From Paraburkholderia sp. Ac-20340 (lineage in GTDB: Bacteria > Pseudomonadota > Gammaproteobacteria > Burkholderiales > Burkholderiaceae), in NCBI RefSeq assembly GCF_017104965.1, contig NZ_JAAGPR010000026.1, positions 1 through 64,000 on the forward strand: a DNA stretch of 64,000 nucleotides, given 5' to 3'. Position 1 is the stretch's first letter. Every line of letters begins with the position of its first letter. The notes beneath the pieces are model-generated. The model searched no databases and was not told the DNA's origin. It worked only from the letters and a program-made list of their open reading frames with translations. Shown in pieces: positions 41,927 through 50,698 of the stretch. Made by a program: the position numbers and the translations under genes.

Positions 41927-42682
41927 TCATGCGCCGCGAGCTTCCGCTGCCCAGGCAACAGCATCCGCACCAGCCGGAATATGCAGCGGAGCCGACGCAT
42001 CGGTGGCCGCACGCCACACGGCTTCGGCCACGTCCTGCGCATAGGTAACCGGCGATTCCGTATCCGCAAAGCGCGCGAGCGTGCTCTGAACGATATCGGC
42101 GTAGGCCTCGTGATCGAAACCGTGGATACGCTCGCGCGCGTTATCGCCGAAACGCGTCGAAGGCGCGCGTCCCGGCATGACGATATGCGCGCGCACGCCG
42201 AACGGCGCGAGTTCCAGCGCCATCGACTCAGTAAATGCGTTGACGGCCGCTTTGCTCGCGCGATAAGCGGCAATCAGCGGCAGCGGTTTAAGCGTGACGC
42301 TCGACGTCACGTTCACGACCACGCCCGACTTGCGCTGACGAAACTGCGGCACGACGGCCTGCGTTACCGCGATGGTGCCGATGGTGTTGGTCTCGAACAG
42401 CGCGCGCACCGTATCGAGCGGCACGACTTCGGCGGGCGACGCCGCGCCGAAACCCGCGTTGTTGACGAGCACGTCGATCGGACCGGCGGCCTCGACGGCG
42501 GCGCGAATGCTGTCCGGTTGCGTGACGTCGAGCGCCAGCACGCGCAGATGTTCGGAGCGCGGCAGAACGTCGTGATCCGGCGTACGCATCGTGGCGACGA
42601 CGCGCCAGTCGCGGGCCAGGAAGAAGCGGGCGATTTCAAGGCCAAATCCCGAAGAACAGCCGGTGATCAATACGGTTTTCAT
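41927..42682 (-). CDS. SDR family oxidoreductase
   Basis: A 251-residue classical short-chain dehydrogenase. Cofactor motif TGCSSGFG (7-14), NNAG near 76-79, Ser near 127 (NVTSS), catalytic YRASK near 140-144. Arg in VATMRTPD and the lack of an acidic residue there leave NADP(H) likely. The substrate is unknown. It is divergent from an AraC gene, which probably controls it. Its stop codon touches the truncated PAAR gene at the edge of the T6SS island; whether the last residues of the protein are native cannot be told. Confidence 0.88.
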   Translation of the reverse strand: MKTVLITGCSSGFGLEIARFFLARDWRVVATMRTPDHDVLPRSEHLRVLALDVTQPDSIRAAVEAAGPIDVLVNNAGFGAASPAEVVPLDTVRALFETNTIGTIAVTQAVVPQFRQRKSGVVVNVTSSVTLKPLPLIAAYRASKAAVNAFTESMALELAPFGVRAHIVMPGRAPSTRFGDNARERIHGFDHEAYADIVQSTLARFADTESPVTYAQDVAEAVWRAATDASAPLHIPAGADAVAWAAEARGA

Positions 42683-42783
42683 GAGGGCTCCAGTGGAGTA
42701 GTGAGCGTGTGCCCCTAAGATAGATCGCTCAACCCGTACTTGCTACAATAAAAGATCCGAAAAACATTGGCAGGAGTCCGGCG

Positions 42784-43698
42784 ATGATCGATCCGCTCGC
42801 GGAAGTCGTCATGCTGCTTCAGCCGGGCGCGCGCTTTTCCAAGCTTGTGCACGGCGCGAGTCCGTGGCACGTCAGCCGTTCGGACGCGGGGCAGCCGTTC
42901 TATTGCGTGGTGCTCGAAGGCGGTTGCCGCATCGCCATCGACGGGCATGAACCCATCGAGCTTTTATCGGGCGATTTCGTGCTGATTCCCGCGGCCTACG
43001 GCGTTTCGATGTCGAGCCTCGTGCTGCCGCCGCCGGGCGTCGCAACGTCCGCGCCTGTTGCGCTGGGCAACGGCGAATACCGGATCGGCGCGCCGGATCA
43101 TCCCGTCGATGCGCGCATGATGGCCGGCCATTGCAGCTTTGCTTCGCCCGATGCGTCGCTGCTGGTGTCGTTGCTGCCGCAGATCGTGCATGTGCGCGGC
43201 GAGCAGCGGCTGGCAACGCTCGTGGGACTGGTGCGTGAGGAGTCGCGCGAGCAGCGGCCCGCGCGCGAGGTGGTGCTGTCGAGGCTGCTGGAAGTGTTGC
43301 TGATCGAGGCGCTGCGCTCGATGGCGGGCACCCATGCGTCGCCCGGTCTGGTGCGCGGGCTGGCCGATCGACGGCTCGCGGTGGCGATTCGCGCCATGCA
43401 CGAACAGCCCACGCGCGCCTGGACGGTCGCCGATCTAGCGAAGGAAGCGGCGCTGTCGCGTTCGACGTTTTTCGAGCGCTTCAATCACGCGGTAGGCGTG
43501 GCGCCGATGGAATATCTGCTCACGTGGCGCATGGCGCTTGCGAAAGACCTGCTGCGCCGCAACGAAGGCAAGATCGCCGAAATTGCGCAGCGTGTGGGCT
43601 ATAGCTCGGCCAGCACATTCAGTGTGGCTTTTACGCGGCACGTCGGCCGCCCGCCCACGCAATATGCGCGTGAGGAACAGGCGGCCCTGGAGCATTGA
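42784..43698 (+). CDS. AraC-family regulator with cupin-6 sensor domain
   Basis: A 304-residue AraC regulator. The N-terminal cupin-like domain (about 1-175) has SPWHVSRSDAGQPFYCVVLEGGC and HEPIELLSGDFVLIPAAYG, the cupin_6 pattern. The C-terminal double helix-turn-helix (about 200-298) has WTVADLAKEAALSRSTFFERF and IAEIAQRVGYSSASTFSVAFTRHVGRPP. It diverges from the SDR gene across a 101-bp gap and likely activates it in response to an unknown small molecule. Confidence 0.92.
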   Translation: MIDPLAEVVMLLQPGARFSKLVHGASPWHVSRSDAGQPFYCVVLEGGCRIAIDGHEPIELLSGDFVLIPAAYGVSMSSLVLPPPGVATSAPVALGNGEYRIGAPDHPVDARMMAGHCSFASPDASLLVSLLPQIVHVRGEQRLATLVGLVREESREQRPAREVVLSRLLEVLLIEALRSMAGTHASPGLVRGLADRRLAVAIRAMHEQPTRAWTVADLAKEAALSRSTFFERFNHAVGVAPMEYLLTWRMALAKDLLRRNEGKIAEIAQRVGYSSASTFSVAFTRHVGRPPTQYAREEQAALEH

Positions 43699-43713
43699 CG
43701 CGCGATTGAAGCG

Positions 43714-44571
43714 TCAAGCCGCAAAGTCAGTCGATGCCGAAAGCGCTTTCCATGTCTGCGTTTCCTGCTCCACGTAGGCGTTTTTCGCGGCAATCGCGGC
43801 TAGCGTGTCGGTGCCCAGCGGCAGACGCAGCGGCGGATTCGATGCGTCGACCAGCGTGACCATCGCAGCGGCGAGCTTCTTCGGATCGCCCGGCTGGTTG
43901 TGGTTCATCTGCACGGCGCGGCGGCGCACCGCGCCCGAGGTTTCGTCGTAATCGGCGATCACGTTCTGGGCGACGAGCAGCGAGGACGCATCGAGAAAGT
44001 CGGTGCGGAAATAACCCGGCTCGACCACGGTTGCCTGAATGCCTAGCGGTGTCAACTCGGCATGGAGCGCTTCCGTGATGGCTTCGACGGCAAACTTCGT
44101 CGACGAATAAGCGCCGAATCCCGCCGCCGCCCGATACCCGCCCACCGACGAAATATTGATCACATGCCCCGAGCGTTGCGCGCGCATCACCGGCAACACG
44201 GCGCGCGTGATGTTGAGCAGGCCGAACACGTTGGTGTCGTACATGCGGCGCACGTCCTTGTCGCTCGATTCTTCGATCGCGCCCAGCAGGCCGAAACCGG
44301 CGTTATTGATCAGCACGTCGATGCGGCCGAATTTTTCCGTCGCCGCCTGCACGGCGGTTTGAGCCTGCGCTTCGTCGGTGACGTCGAGCGCGACCGGCAG
44401 CAGTGCATCGGATTCGCCAAAACGTTCGACGATCGCCGCCACATTGCGGCCGGCGGCCACCACCGCATTGCCGTTTGCGAGCGCCGCTTCGGCGATCAAC
44501 GCACCGATGCCGCGCGATGCGCCCGTGATGAACCAGACCCGCTTGAAACCGCCTTGTTGAACGTCACTCAT
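43714..44571 (-). CDS. SDR family oxidoreductase
   Basis: A 285-residue short-chain dehydrogenase: TGASRGIG (17-24), AGRN after beta 2, LINNAGFG near 87-94, NISSVGG near 139-145, catalytic YSSTK near 154-158, and VEPGYFRTDF. The C-terminus is about 35 residues longer than classical SDRs, as is common in this group of NADP-dependent reductases. It is convergent with the AraC gene and divergent from a LysR gene, which is its probable regulator. Confidence 0.9.
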   Translation of the reverse strand: MSDVQQGGFKRVWFITGASRGIGALIAEAALANGNAVVAAGRNVAAIVERFGESDALLPVALDVTDEAQAQTAVQAATEKFGRIDVLINNAGFGLLGAIEESSDKDVRRMYDTNVFGLLNITRAVLPVMRAQRSGHVINISSVGGYRAAAGFGAYSSTKFAVEAITEALHAELTPLGIQATVVEPGYFRTDFLDASSLLVAQNVIADYDETSGAVRRRAVQMNHNQPGDPKKLAAAMVTLVDASNPPLRLPLGTDTLAAIAAKNAYVEQETQTWKALSASTDFAA

Positions 44572-44693
44572 GATGCTGCTCCTTGGGAAGAACGTGATGA
44601 AGTGAAGCTATGGTAGGCGTATCGATTGACACAAACTAGCGGTCGCCAGTTGGAGTCATAATCAACTTTTATTTGCGAATCGGGACGTCTGCG

Positions 44694-45665
44694 ATGAACG
44701 GAATCCGTGCGATCAACACCTTCGTGCGCGCCGCCACACTCGGCAGTCTGCGCGCCGCGGCCGTCGATCAGGGCATCTCGCCGCAGGCCGCGAGCCATGC
44801 GGTCATGCAACTGGAGAAGGAACTGGGCGTGCGCCTTTTTCACCGCACCACGCGCAAGCTCAGCCTGACCGAAGAAGGCCAGCGGCTGCTGGACAGCGCG
44901 AAGCCCGCACTGGCGATGCTGGCTTGCGCGCTGGACGAAGCGCGACGTTCGACCGAAGAGGTGAGCGGCGTGCTGCGTGTGAATGCGCCGCGTTCGCTCG
45001 GCTTGCCGGTGTTGTGGCGCTTCTTCGAACAGTTCCAGCAGCGCTACCCGAACGTGCAGCTCGATGTGCAATTCGACGACCAGTTCACCGATCTCGTCAC
45101 CGATCGCGCCGATGTCGGTTTTCGAGGCGGCCCGTCGCCCGCTGGCGGATCGATTGCGCGCCGGCTGGTGCCGATCCAGGCGATCGTGTGCGCCTCGCCC
45201 GATTACATCGCGCGCCACGGTGCGCCGCGCCATATCGACGATCTGGCGGGGCATCGTTGCACGGGTTATCGGCGCGCGAATACCGGCAAGCTTGCGCAAT
45301 GGCAGTTTCGTGTCGGCGATGAGATCGTTTATCGGGATTTTGCGGCGGCCGTGTGCGTGAACGATACGGAGATGGAGGCGCAGGCGGTGCTATCGGGGCT
45401 CGGTATCGGGCAACTGGGCAGTTTTAGCGCCGCGCCGCATATTCGCAGCGGCCGGCTGGTGCCTTTGCTCACGCAGCATATGAGCGAATACGGGGCGATT
45501 TATATCTATTACGGTCATCGCACGGAGCAGTCGCTGCGCGTGAGGACGTTTATCGATTTTATGGTCGAGGCGATGGCGGGGAACCGGAGTTTTTATTTCG
45601 ATGAGGGGGAGTTGCGGGGGATGGCGGTAACGCCGGGCGGCAAGAAAGCACGTGCGCCGCGCTAA
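44694..45665 (+). CDS. LysR-type transcriptional regulator
   Basis: A 323-residue LysR regulator. Helix-turn-helix at 1-60 (LGSLRAAAVDQGISPQAASHAVMQLEKELG), effector-binding domain about 88-295 with VLRVNAPRSLGLPVL and the CASPDYIARHG segment typical of the CrgA/DsdC-like branch. ATG 44694 gives the canonical N-terminus MNGIRAINTFV; a TTG at 44673 would add seven residues. It diverges from an SDR gene, its likely target. Confidence 0.9.
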   Translation: MNGIRAINTFVRAATLGSLRAAAVDQGISPQAASHAVMQLEKELGVRLFHRTTRKLSLTEEGQRLLDSAKPALAMLACALDEARRSTEEVSGVLRVNAPRSLGLPVLWRFFEQFQQRYPNVQLDVQFDDQFTDLVTDRADVGFRGGPSPAGGSIARRLVPIQAIVCASPDYIARHGAPRHIDDLAGHRCTGYRRANTGKLAQWQFRVGDEIVYRDFAAAVCVNDTEMEAQAVLSGLGIGQLGSFSAAPHIRSGRLVPLLTQHMSEYGAIYIYYGHRTEQSLRVRTFIDFMVEAMAGNRSFYFDEGELRGMAVTPGGKKARAPR

Positions 45666-45835
45666 AGTGCGGTTGACGGCGTAACTTCGCCTCGCCTACG
45701 ATCTACCCCAAGCGGTGCAGGCCGCTACCGGGTCCGCGGAAAGGGTTGAACCCACCTGTTGTCGTCAGGCACGATTTCTCCATCCTTTGTGCTGCCGGTA
45801 TTGCGGACCTTCGGCCAGACTGCACGAGGATGCTC

Positions 45836-47488
45836 ATGAAAACGCTGCCTCCCAGGGCCCATCCCGATCACCTCAAGAAGCAGGCCAAGGACTTATTGCG
45901 CCTGTATCGCGCGGGCGACGCGCAAGCGCTTGCGCGCTTCACACAATCGCTTCCGGCCGCCGCGCATCTCGCGCCGTCACAACTGATCGCGCTGAACCTG
46001 CGCCTGCACGACGCACAATCCTGTATCGCGCGCGAGTACGGCTTCCATTCGTGGGCCGATCTCAACGCATTCGTCGAAGCCCAAGCGATCGCGCAGCAGG
46101 CTCAAAACGCGCTCGCGCGTCGCTGGCTCGAACTGGCCTATGGCGGCGATGTCACCGGCACATACGATGCGGCGCGCCCGCGCGTCGCCGCGCAACTGCT
46201 GCTGGAACATCCCGGCCTGGTCGATGCCGATATCTGGATTGCCTGCGCGGCGGGGCATCTCGAAGCGCTGCAACACGCCGTCGCAGCCGACGCAGCATGG
46301 CTCAACCGCGCGGGCGGGCCGCTTGCGCTGCCGCCGCTGGTCGCCGTCACGCATTCGCATCTGGGCCAGTTGCCGGAGTACGCGAGCCGTTTGCGCGAAT
46401 GCGCGCGTTATCTGCTCGATGCGGGCGCGAGTCCCAACCAGCGCATCGGCAACCGCTATCCACCGGCGTCGCTGGCCGCGCCCGACGAAACCGAGCCGCT
46501 TTCCGCGTTGTACGGCGCGGCAGGCGTCAATCGCGATCCCGCGCTCACGGCGATGCTGCTGGACGCGGGCGCCAATCCCAACGACGGCGAATCGCTCTAT
46601 CACTCGCTCGAAAACCCGGCCTGCACGCGTCTGCTACTCGATCACGGCGCGCAGGTGAACGGCACGAACGCGCTGCGCCGCGCGCTCGACATGAAGGACG
46701 CGTCGGCGCTCGAATGGCTGCTCGCGCATGGCGCAGATGCGAACGAGCCCGCAGGCGAAGGCCCGACGAAAACATGGGGCGCGCCGTTGCTGCGCGCAAT
46801 CGCGGTGCGTTGCTCCGTTCGCCACATCGACGCCTTGCTGGCAGCGGGCGCCGATCCGCATGCGCAGACCGCTGCGGGAGTGAGCGCCTATCGGCTGGCC
46901 ATGCTGACCGGTTTGCCCGATATCGCCGAACGTCTGCGTACAACAGGTGTGCCCGCGACCCTGAGTGCGGAAGACCGCTTCGTGTCGGCCTGCGCGCGCG
47001 CCGATGCCGATGAGGCCCGCCAACTCCAGGCGCAGCATCCGCACTTGCCCGCGAACATCGACGCCGATGCACTGCGCCTGCTCCCCGACGCCGCCGCCTG
47101 GGGATCGGCCGACGCGGTACGGCTGATGGTCGAACTGGGCTGGCCGATCGAAGTACGCGGGGGAGACTGGGACGCCTCGGCGCTCAATCACGCCATTTTC
47201 CGGGGCGATGCGGCGCTGACGGCCTTTCTGCTCGCGCACGGTGCGAACTGGCGCGCGGCGCAGGGCTACGGCAGCGATGCGCTCGGCACCTTGTCATGGG
47301 CGAGCGTCAACGAACCCGCGGGCATCGCGCGCCCCGACTGGCCGGCTTGCGCGCGGGCACTGCGGGCACACGGCCTGCCCGCGATCGGACGCGATCCGGC
47401 GCATCCCGAACACGTGCTGATCGAAGGCCGCGTGATGCGCTTTTCGGAGGAAGTGATCGAAGTGCTGCTGTCGCCCGCTCCGGCATAA
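45836..47488 (+). CDS. Ankyrin-repeat protein
   Basis: A 550-residue protein. The first 80 residues (PDHLKKQAKDLLRLYRAGD, SCIAREYGFHSWADLNAFV) form a helical module often seen in front of bacterial ankyrin repeats. Repeats follow from about 125 to 500, for example ALTAMLLDAGANPNDGESLYHSLE, LEWLLAHGADANEP, IDALLAAGADPHAQTAAGVSAYRLA. Such proteins mediate protein contacts; no enzymatic domain or signal peptide is visible. ATG 45836 is chosen for the ACGAGGA site five bases upstream. The stretch before it (45666-45835) has no gene I can support. Confidence 0.85.
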   Translation: MKTLPPRAHPDHLKKQAKDLLRLYRAGDAQALARFTQSLPAAAHLAPSQLIALNLRLHDAQSCIAREYGFHSWADLNAFVEAQAIAQQAQNALARRWLELAYGGDVTGTYDAARPRVAAQLLLEHPGLVDADIWIACAAGHLEALQHAVAADAAWLNRAGGPLALPPLVAVTHSHLGQLPEYASRLRECARYLLDAGASPNQRIGNRYPPASLAAPDETEPLSALYGAAGVNRDPALTAMLLDAGANPNDGESLYHSLENPACTRLLLDHGAQVNGTNALRRALDMKDASALEWLLAHGADANEPAGEGPTKTWGAPLLRAIAVRCSVRHIDALLAAGADPHAQTAAGVSAYRLAMLTGLPDIAERLRTTGVPATLSAEDRFVSACARADADEARQLQAQHPHLPANIDADALRLLPDAAAWGSADAVRLMVELGWPIEVRGGDWDASALNHAIFRGDAALTAFLLAHGANWRAAQGYGSDALGTLSWASVNEPAGIARPDWPACARALRAHGLPAIGRDPAHPEHVLIEGRVMRFSEEVIEVLLSPAPA

Positions 47489-47512
47489 AAGCGGGGCAGG
47501 GCGCACGAAGCT

Positions 47513-47953
47513 TCAGTGATACGTCATCGTCGATGACTGCAGCTTCGTGAACTTGCCGTCCTTGAAGCGATACCAGCCTTGCGAGCCTTGCAGGACGACT
47601 TCATCGGCTTGCCAGAACACGCGCTTGATCGTCATGGCCGTATTCGCATGCTGTACGCCGACCGGGCGGCGGCGCAGGTCGTACAGCACCGGGCCGGCCG
47701 CGCTCTGCACCAGCACGCGCGAGATCGAACCGTTCGCGCCGCTCGCTTCGTCGAAATGGGTGAGCGTCTTGCCGTCGAAACGGTCGAAGATCTCGCGGTC
47801 GAGCATGGCGACAAAATCGCGGTCGTCGCGCACGAACTGCAGTTCGCCCGCGGGCGTGAGGAACGGGCCTTGCGCGCTGACCTGCGCCTGGGCCGTGTTG
47901 GCGCCCGTTGCGAATGCGATGGCCGAAAGAGCCGCGAATATCAGTCGTTTCAT
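47513..47953 (-). CDS. Exported hypothetical protein (146 residues)
   Basis: The signal peptide MKRLIFAALSAIAFATGANTAQA is clear. The mature part is beta-rich with FLTPAGELQFVRDDRDFVAMLDREIFDRFDG and ends GWYRFKDGKFTKLQSSTMTYH. It is probably periplasmic or outer-membrane-associated; no family or function is recognised. ATG 47953 starts the signal; the frame further upstream is not coding-like. Convergent with the ankyrin gene (24-bp gap). Confidence 0.75.
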   Translation of the reverse strand: MKRLIFAALSAIAFATGANTAQAQVSAQGPFLTPAGELQFVRDDRDFVAMLDREIFDRFDGKTLTHFDEASGANGSISRVLVQSAAGPVLYDLRRRPVGVQHANTAMTIKRVFWQADEVVLQGSQGWYRFKDGKFTKLQSSTMTYH

Positions 47954-48137
47954 GATGCTTTCCAGATAGGGCGGGCGCGCCGGCGCGCGGCGCACCGTGA
48001 ATGAACGTTGGCGCCGAGCATTGTCGCCGGTCCTGGCCGCGCGCGCAAAGTCACGCCGGTCAACGTCGGGTCGCTATCAACGTCGAGCCCGCCCGGGCAC
48101 CCGATATAATTGACGCTCTATTCAACGAGGACATCGC

Positions 48138-48539
48138 ATGAAATCCCTGATTGCCTTGATCGCTGCCGCCACCGTCGCGTCGAGCGCCTTCGCCGCCAAT
48201 CCCGTCGAGAAGCTGCCTTCGGGCGTCGTCGTCGAGACGCTCAAGCAGGGCACCGGCCCGCAGCCCAGCGCCGAAGACGTCGTGCGCGTCAACTATCGCG
48301 GCACGCTCGCGAACGGCACCGAATTCGACGCATCGGCCAAGCATGGCGGCCCGGCAACGTTCCCGCTCAACCGCGTGATCCCGTGCTGGACGCAAGGCGT
48401 GCAGAAGATGAAGGTCGGCGGCAAAGCGAAGCTCACCTGCCCGGCCGCAACGGCTTATGGCGACCGCGCAGTCGGCCCGATCCCGCCGAATAGCGATCTC
48501 ACGTTCGAAATCGAACTGCTGGGCATCGGCGGCAACTAA
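48138..48539 (+). CDS. FKBP-type peptidyl-prolyl isomerase, exported
   Basis: A 133-residue protein with signal peptide (MKSLIALIAAATVASSAFA) and a single FKBP domain: EDVVRVNYRGTLANGTEFDAS, VIPCWTQGVQKMKVGGKAKLTCPAATAYGDRAVG, IPPNSDLTFEIELLGI. It catalyses cis-trans proline isomerisation in the periplasm. The aromatic pocket residues (Y, F, W) are present. Promoter elements are not obvious; a GC-rich hairpin follows. Confidence 0.93.
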   Translation: MKSLIALIAAATVASSAFAANPVEKLPSGVVVETLKQGTGPQPSAEDVVRVNYRGTLANGTEFDASAKHGGPATFPLNRVIPCWTQGVQKMKVGGKAKLTCPAATAYGDRAVGPIPPNSDLTFEIELLGIGGN

Positions 48540-48547
48540 GCTTGCCC

Positions 48548-48581
48548 GGATGCGCCGCGCGATCGTCGCGGCGGCGCATCC
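48548..48581 (+). terminator. GC-rich hairpin after the FKBP gene
   Basis: GGATGCGCCGC (48548-48558) pairs exactly with GCGGCGCATCC (48571-48581). There is no T tract, so termination strength is uncertain. Confidence 0.5.
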
Positions 48582-48624
48582 ATTACACTCGGCGTCATCC
48601 GCTCAACCCGCTTGAGGCCACCCG

Positions 48625-50592
48625 ATGACGCGTCTCGCCAGCCCCATCGATATCGATCGTCTCGCCGACGAATGGCTCGAAGCGGACGGCGAAGGCGGTT
48701 TCGCATCGGGCACGGTGGGCACGGCGCGCACGCGCCGTTATCACGCGCTGCTGCTGGCGGCGACGCAGCCGCCCACGGGCCGCGTCGTGCTCGTCAACGG
48801 GCTCGACGCGTGGCTCGAGCAGGGCGAACGCAAAATCGCGCTGACGATGCAGCGTTACGCGCCCGATCTCCTTTCTCCCGATATTTCCCGCAGCATTGCG
48901 AGCTTCGATACCTCGCCGTGGCCGACATGGCGTTATGCGCTGGATAACGATGCCGCTTTGATCGCCGAGGTTTTCGTCGCCAAAGCGAGCCGGGAAACCG
49001 TTCTGCGCTGGCGGCTCGAAGGTCTGGCCAACGCTCGCGCCTTCACCCTGAAAGTTCGCCTGCTGATGTCGGGCCGCGATTACCACGCGCTGCATCACGA
49101 GAATGCTGCATTCGCCTTCGCTGCGCAAACAGACGGCGATCTCGTGCGCTGGCAACCTTATGCCGATGTCCCCGCGATTGTCGCGCGTTCGAACGGCCGT
49201 TATACGCACGCGCCGGATTGGTATCGCAACTTCAGTTATGCCTGCGAGCAGGCGCGCGGGCTCGACTACACGGAAGATCTCGCGACGCCCGGCGTGTTCT
49301 CTTTCGATCTTTCCAATGGCGATGCCGTGCTTCTGCTACGCGCCAATACGCGGTCAGTCGCAACAGGCGATACCTGCGAAAACGCACTGCAACGCGCCAT
49401 GCGGCTGGCTGCTCTGGAGGCTTTGCGCAGGGCATCCTATGGTTGCCATCTGCACGCTGCCGCATCGGCCTACACGGTGACGCGCGGCGACGGCCGCACG
49501 ATACTCGCGGGCTATCCCTGGTTCACGGATTGGGGCCGCGATACCTTCATCGCCATGCGCGGCCTGTTGCTGGCGAACGGCCGAAATAATGATCAGGACT
49601 ACCAGGATGCGGGCGCGATCCTGCTCGAATGGGCGGCGACCGTCTCGCAAGGCATGCTGCCGAATCGTTTCCCCGATGCGGGCGGCACACCGGAATACAA
49701 CTCGGTTGATGCATCGCTGTGGTTCGTGATTGCCGTTCATGACTTCTTCGCGGTGGCGAAGGTGCCGTCGCAAACGCGACTCGTGCTGCAACACGCCATC
49801 GACGCGATTCTCGACGGCTACGCGCGCGGCACGCGTTACCAGATTGCCGCCGATCCGCGCGATGGCTTGCTGCGCGCGGGCGTTCCTGGCGTGCAGCTCA
49901 CGTGGATGGATGCAAAAGCGGGCGATTGGGTCGTCACGCCGCGCATCGGCAAACCGGTTGAAATTCAGGCCCTGTGGATCAATGCGCTGCGTATTGCCGG
50001 CGCATGGAACACGCGCTGGCGCGAACTCGAAACGCGTGCGAGTGCTGCATTTGCGCAGCGTTTCGTCGATCCATCGAGCGGCGCGCTTTTCGATGTGATC
50101 GACGCCGATCATGTCGATGGCAAGGTCGACGGTTCGATCCGGCCCAACCAGATTTTCGCGGTGGGCGGCTTGCCGTACGCGCTGCTCGATGGCGACGCCG
50201 CGCGTGCGGTGCTCGCGCAGGTCGAAACGCATCTGCTCACGCCGATGGGTTTGCGCACGCTCGCGCCCTCCGATCCCGCCTATCGCGGGCAGTATCGCGG
50301 CGGGGTACTGGAGCGCGACGGTGCGTATCATCAGGGCACCGTCTGGCCGTGGCTGCTGGGCGCGTTCGTGGACGCGTGGCTGCGCGTGCATGGCGATGAC
50401 GCGGCGCAGCGTGCCCAGGCGCACGCGCGTTTCGTCGCGCCGCTGCTGGAGCATCTCGACCACGCGGGGCTCGATCACATCAGCGAAGTCGCGGACGGCG
50501 ACGCGCCGCATACGCCGGGCGGCACGCCGTTTCAGGCCTGGTCGCTGGGCGAATTGCTGCGCATGCTCAAACGGCTCGGCCAGCCCGCTTGA
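48625..50592 (+). CDS. Amylo-alpha-1,6-glucosidase / glycogen-debranching-type enzyme
   Basis: A 655-residue protein in two parts. An N-terminal GDE_N-like beta domain (about 1-230) begins IDRLADEWLEADGEGGFASGTVGTARTRRYHALLLAAT. A C-terminal (alpha/alpha)6 domain (about 270-650) has GYPWFTDWGRDTFIAMRGLLL with catalytic-type Asp residues, DASLWFVIAVHDFF and QGTVWPWLLGAF. This is the archaeal/bacterial-type debranching enzyme fold that hydrolyses alpha-1,6 branches of glycogen or related glucans. It is cytoplasmic, with no signal peptide. The next gene is another (alpha/alpha)6 glycosidase, 106 bp on, suggesting a joint glucan pathway. Confidence 0.88.
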   Translation: MTRLASPIDIDRLADEWLEADGEGGFASGTVGTARTRRYHALLLAATQPPTGRVVLVNGLDAWLEQGERKIALTMQRYAPDLLSPDISRSIASFDTSPWPTWRYALDNDAALIAEVFVAKASRETVLRWRLEGLANARAFTLKVRLLMSGRDYHALHHENAAFAFAAQTDGDLVRWQPYADVPAIVARSNGRYTHAPDWYRNFSYACEQARGLDYTEDLATPGVFSFDLSNGDAVLLLRANTRSVATGDTCENALQRAMRLAALEALRRASYGCHLHAAASAYTVTRGDGRTILAGYPWFTDWGRDTFIAMRGLLLANGRNNDQDYQDAGAILLEWAATVSQGMLPNRFPDAGGTPEYNSVDASLWFVIAVHDFFAVAKVPSQTRLVLQHAIDAILDGYARGTRYQIAADPRDGLLRAGVPGVQLTWMDAKAGDWVVTPRIGKPVEIQALWINALRIAGAWNTRWRELETRASAAFAQRFVDPSSGALFDVIDADHVDGKVDGSIRPNQIFAVGGLPYALLDGDAARAVLAQVETHLLTPMGLRTLAPSDPAYRGQYRGGVLERDGAYHQGTVWPWLLGAFVDAWLRVHGDDAAQRAQAHARFVAPLLEHLDHAGLDHISEVADGDAPHTPGGTPFQAWSLGELLRMLKRLGQPA

Positions 50593-50698
50593 TACGCGCG
50601 CTGCGTGCCGAAAAGCAAACCGCGCTAGCATGAGGCTCCCGGCGCGCCTGCGTGCCGCCGCCGTCCCGCCCGGACGGCCAGCCAACAAGAGGATGCCC

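Noticed and set aside
45666..45835. Possible riboswitch-like leader before the ankyrin gene
   Set aside because: Some GC-rich pairing can be drawn, but no conserved aptamer core such as a B12, TPP, SAM or FMN box is present.
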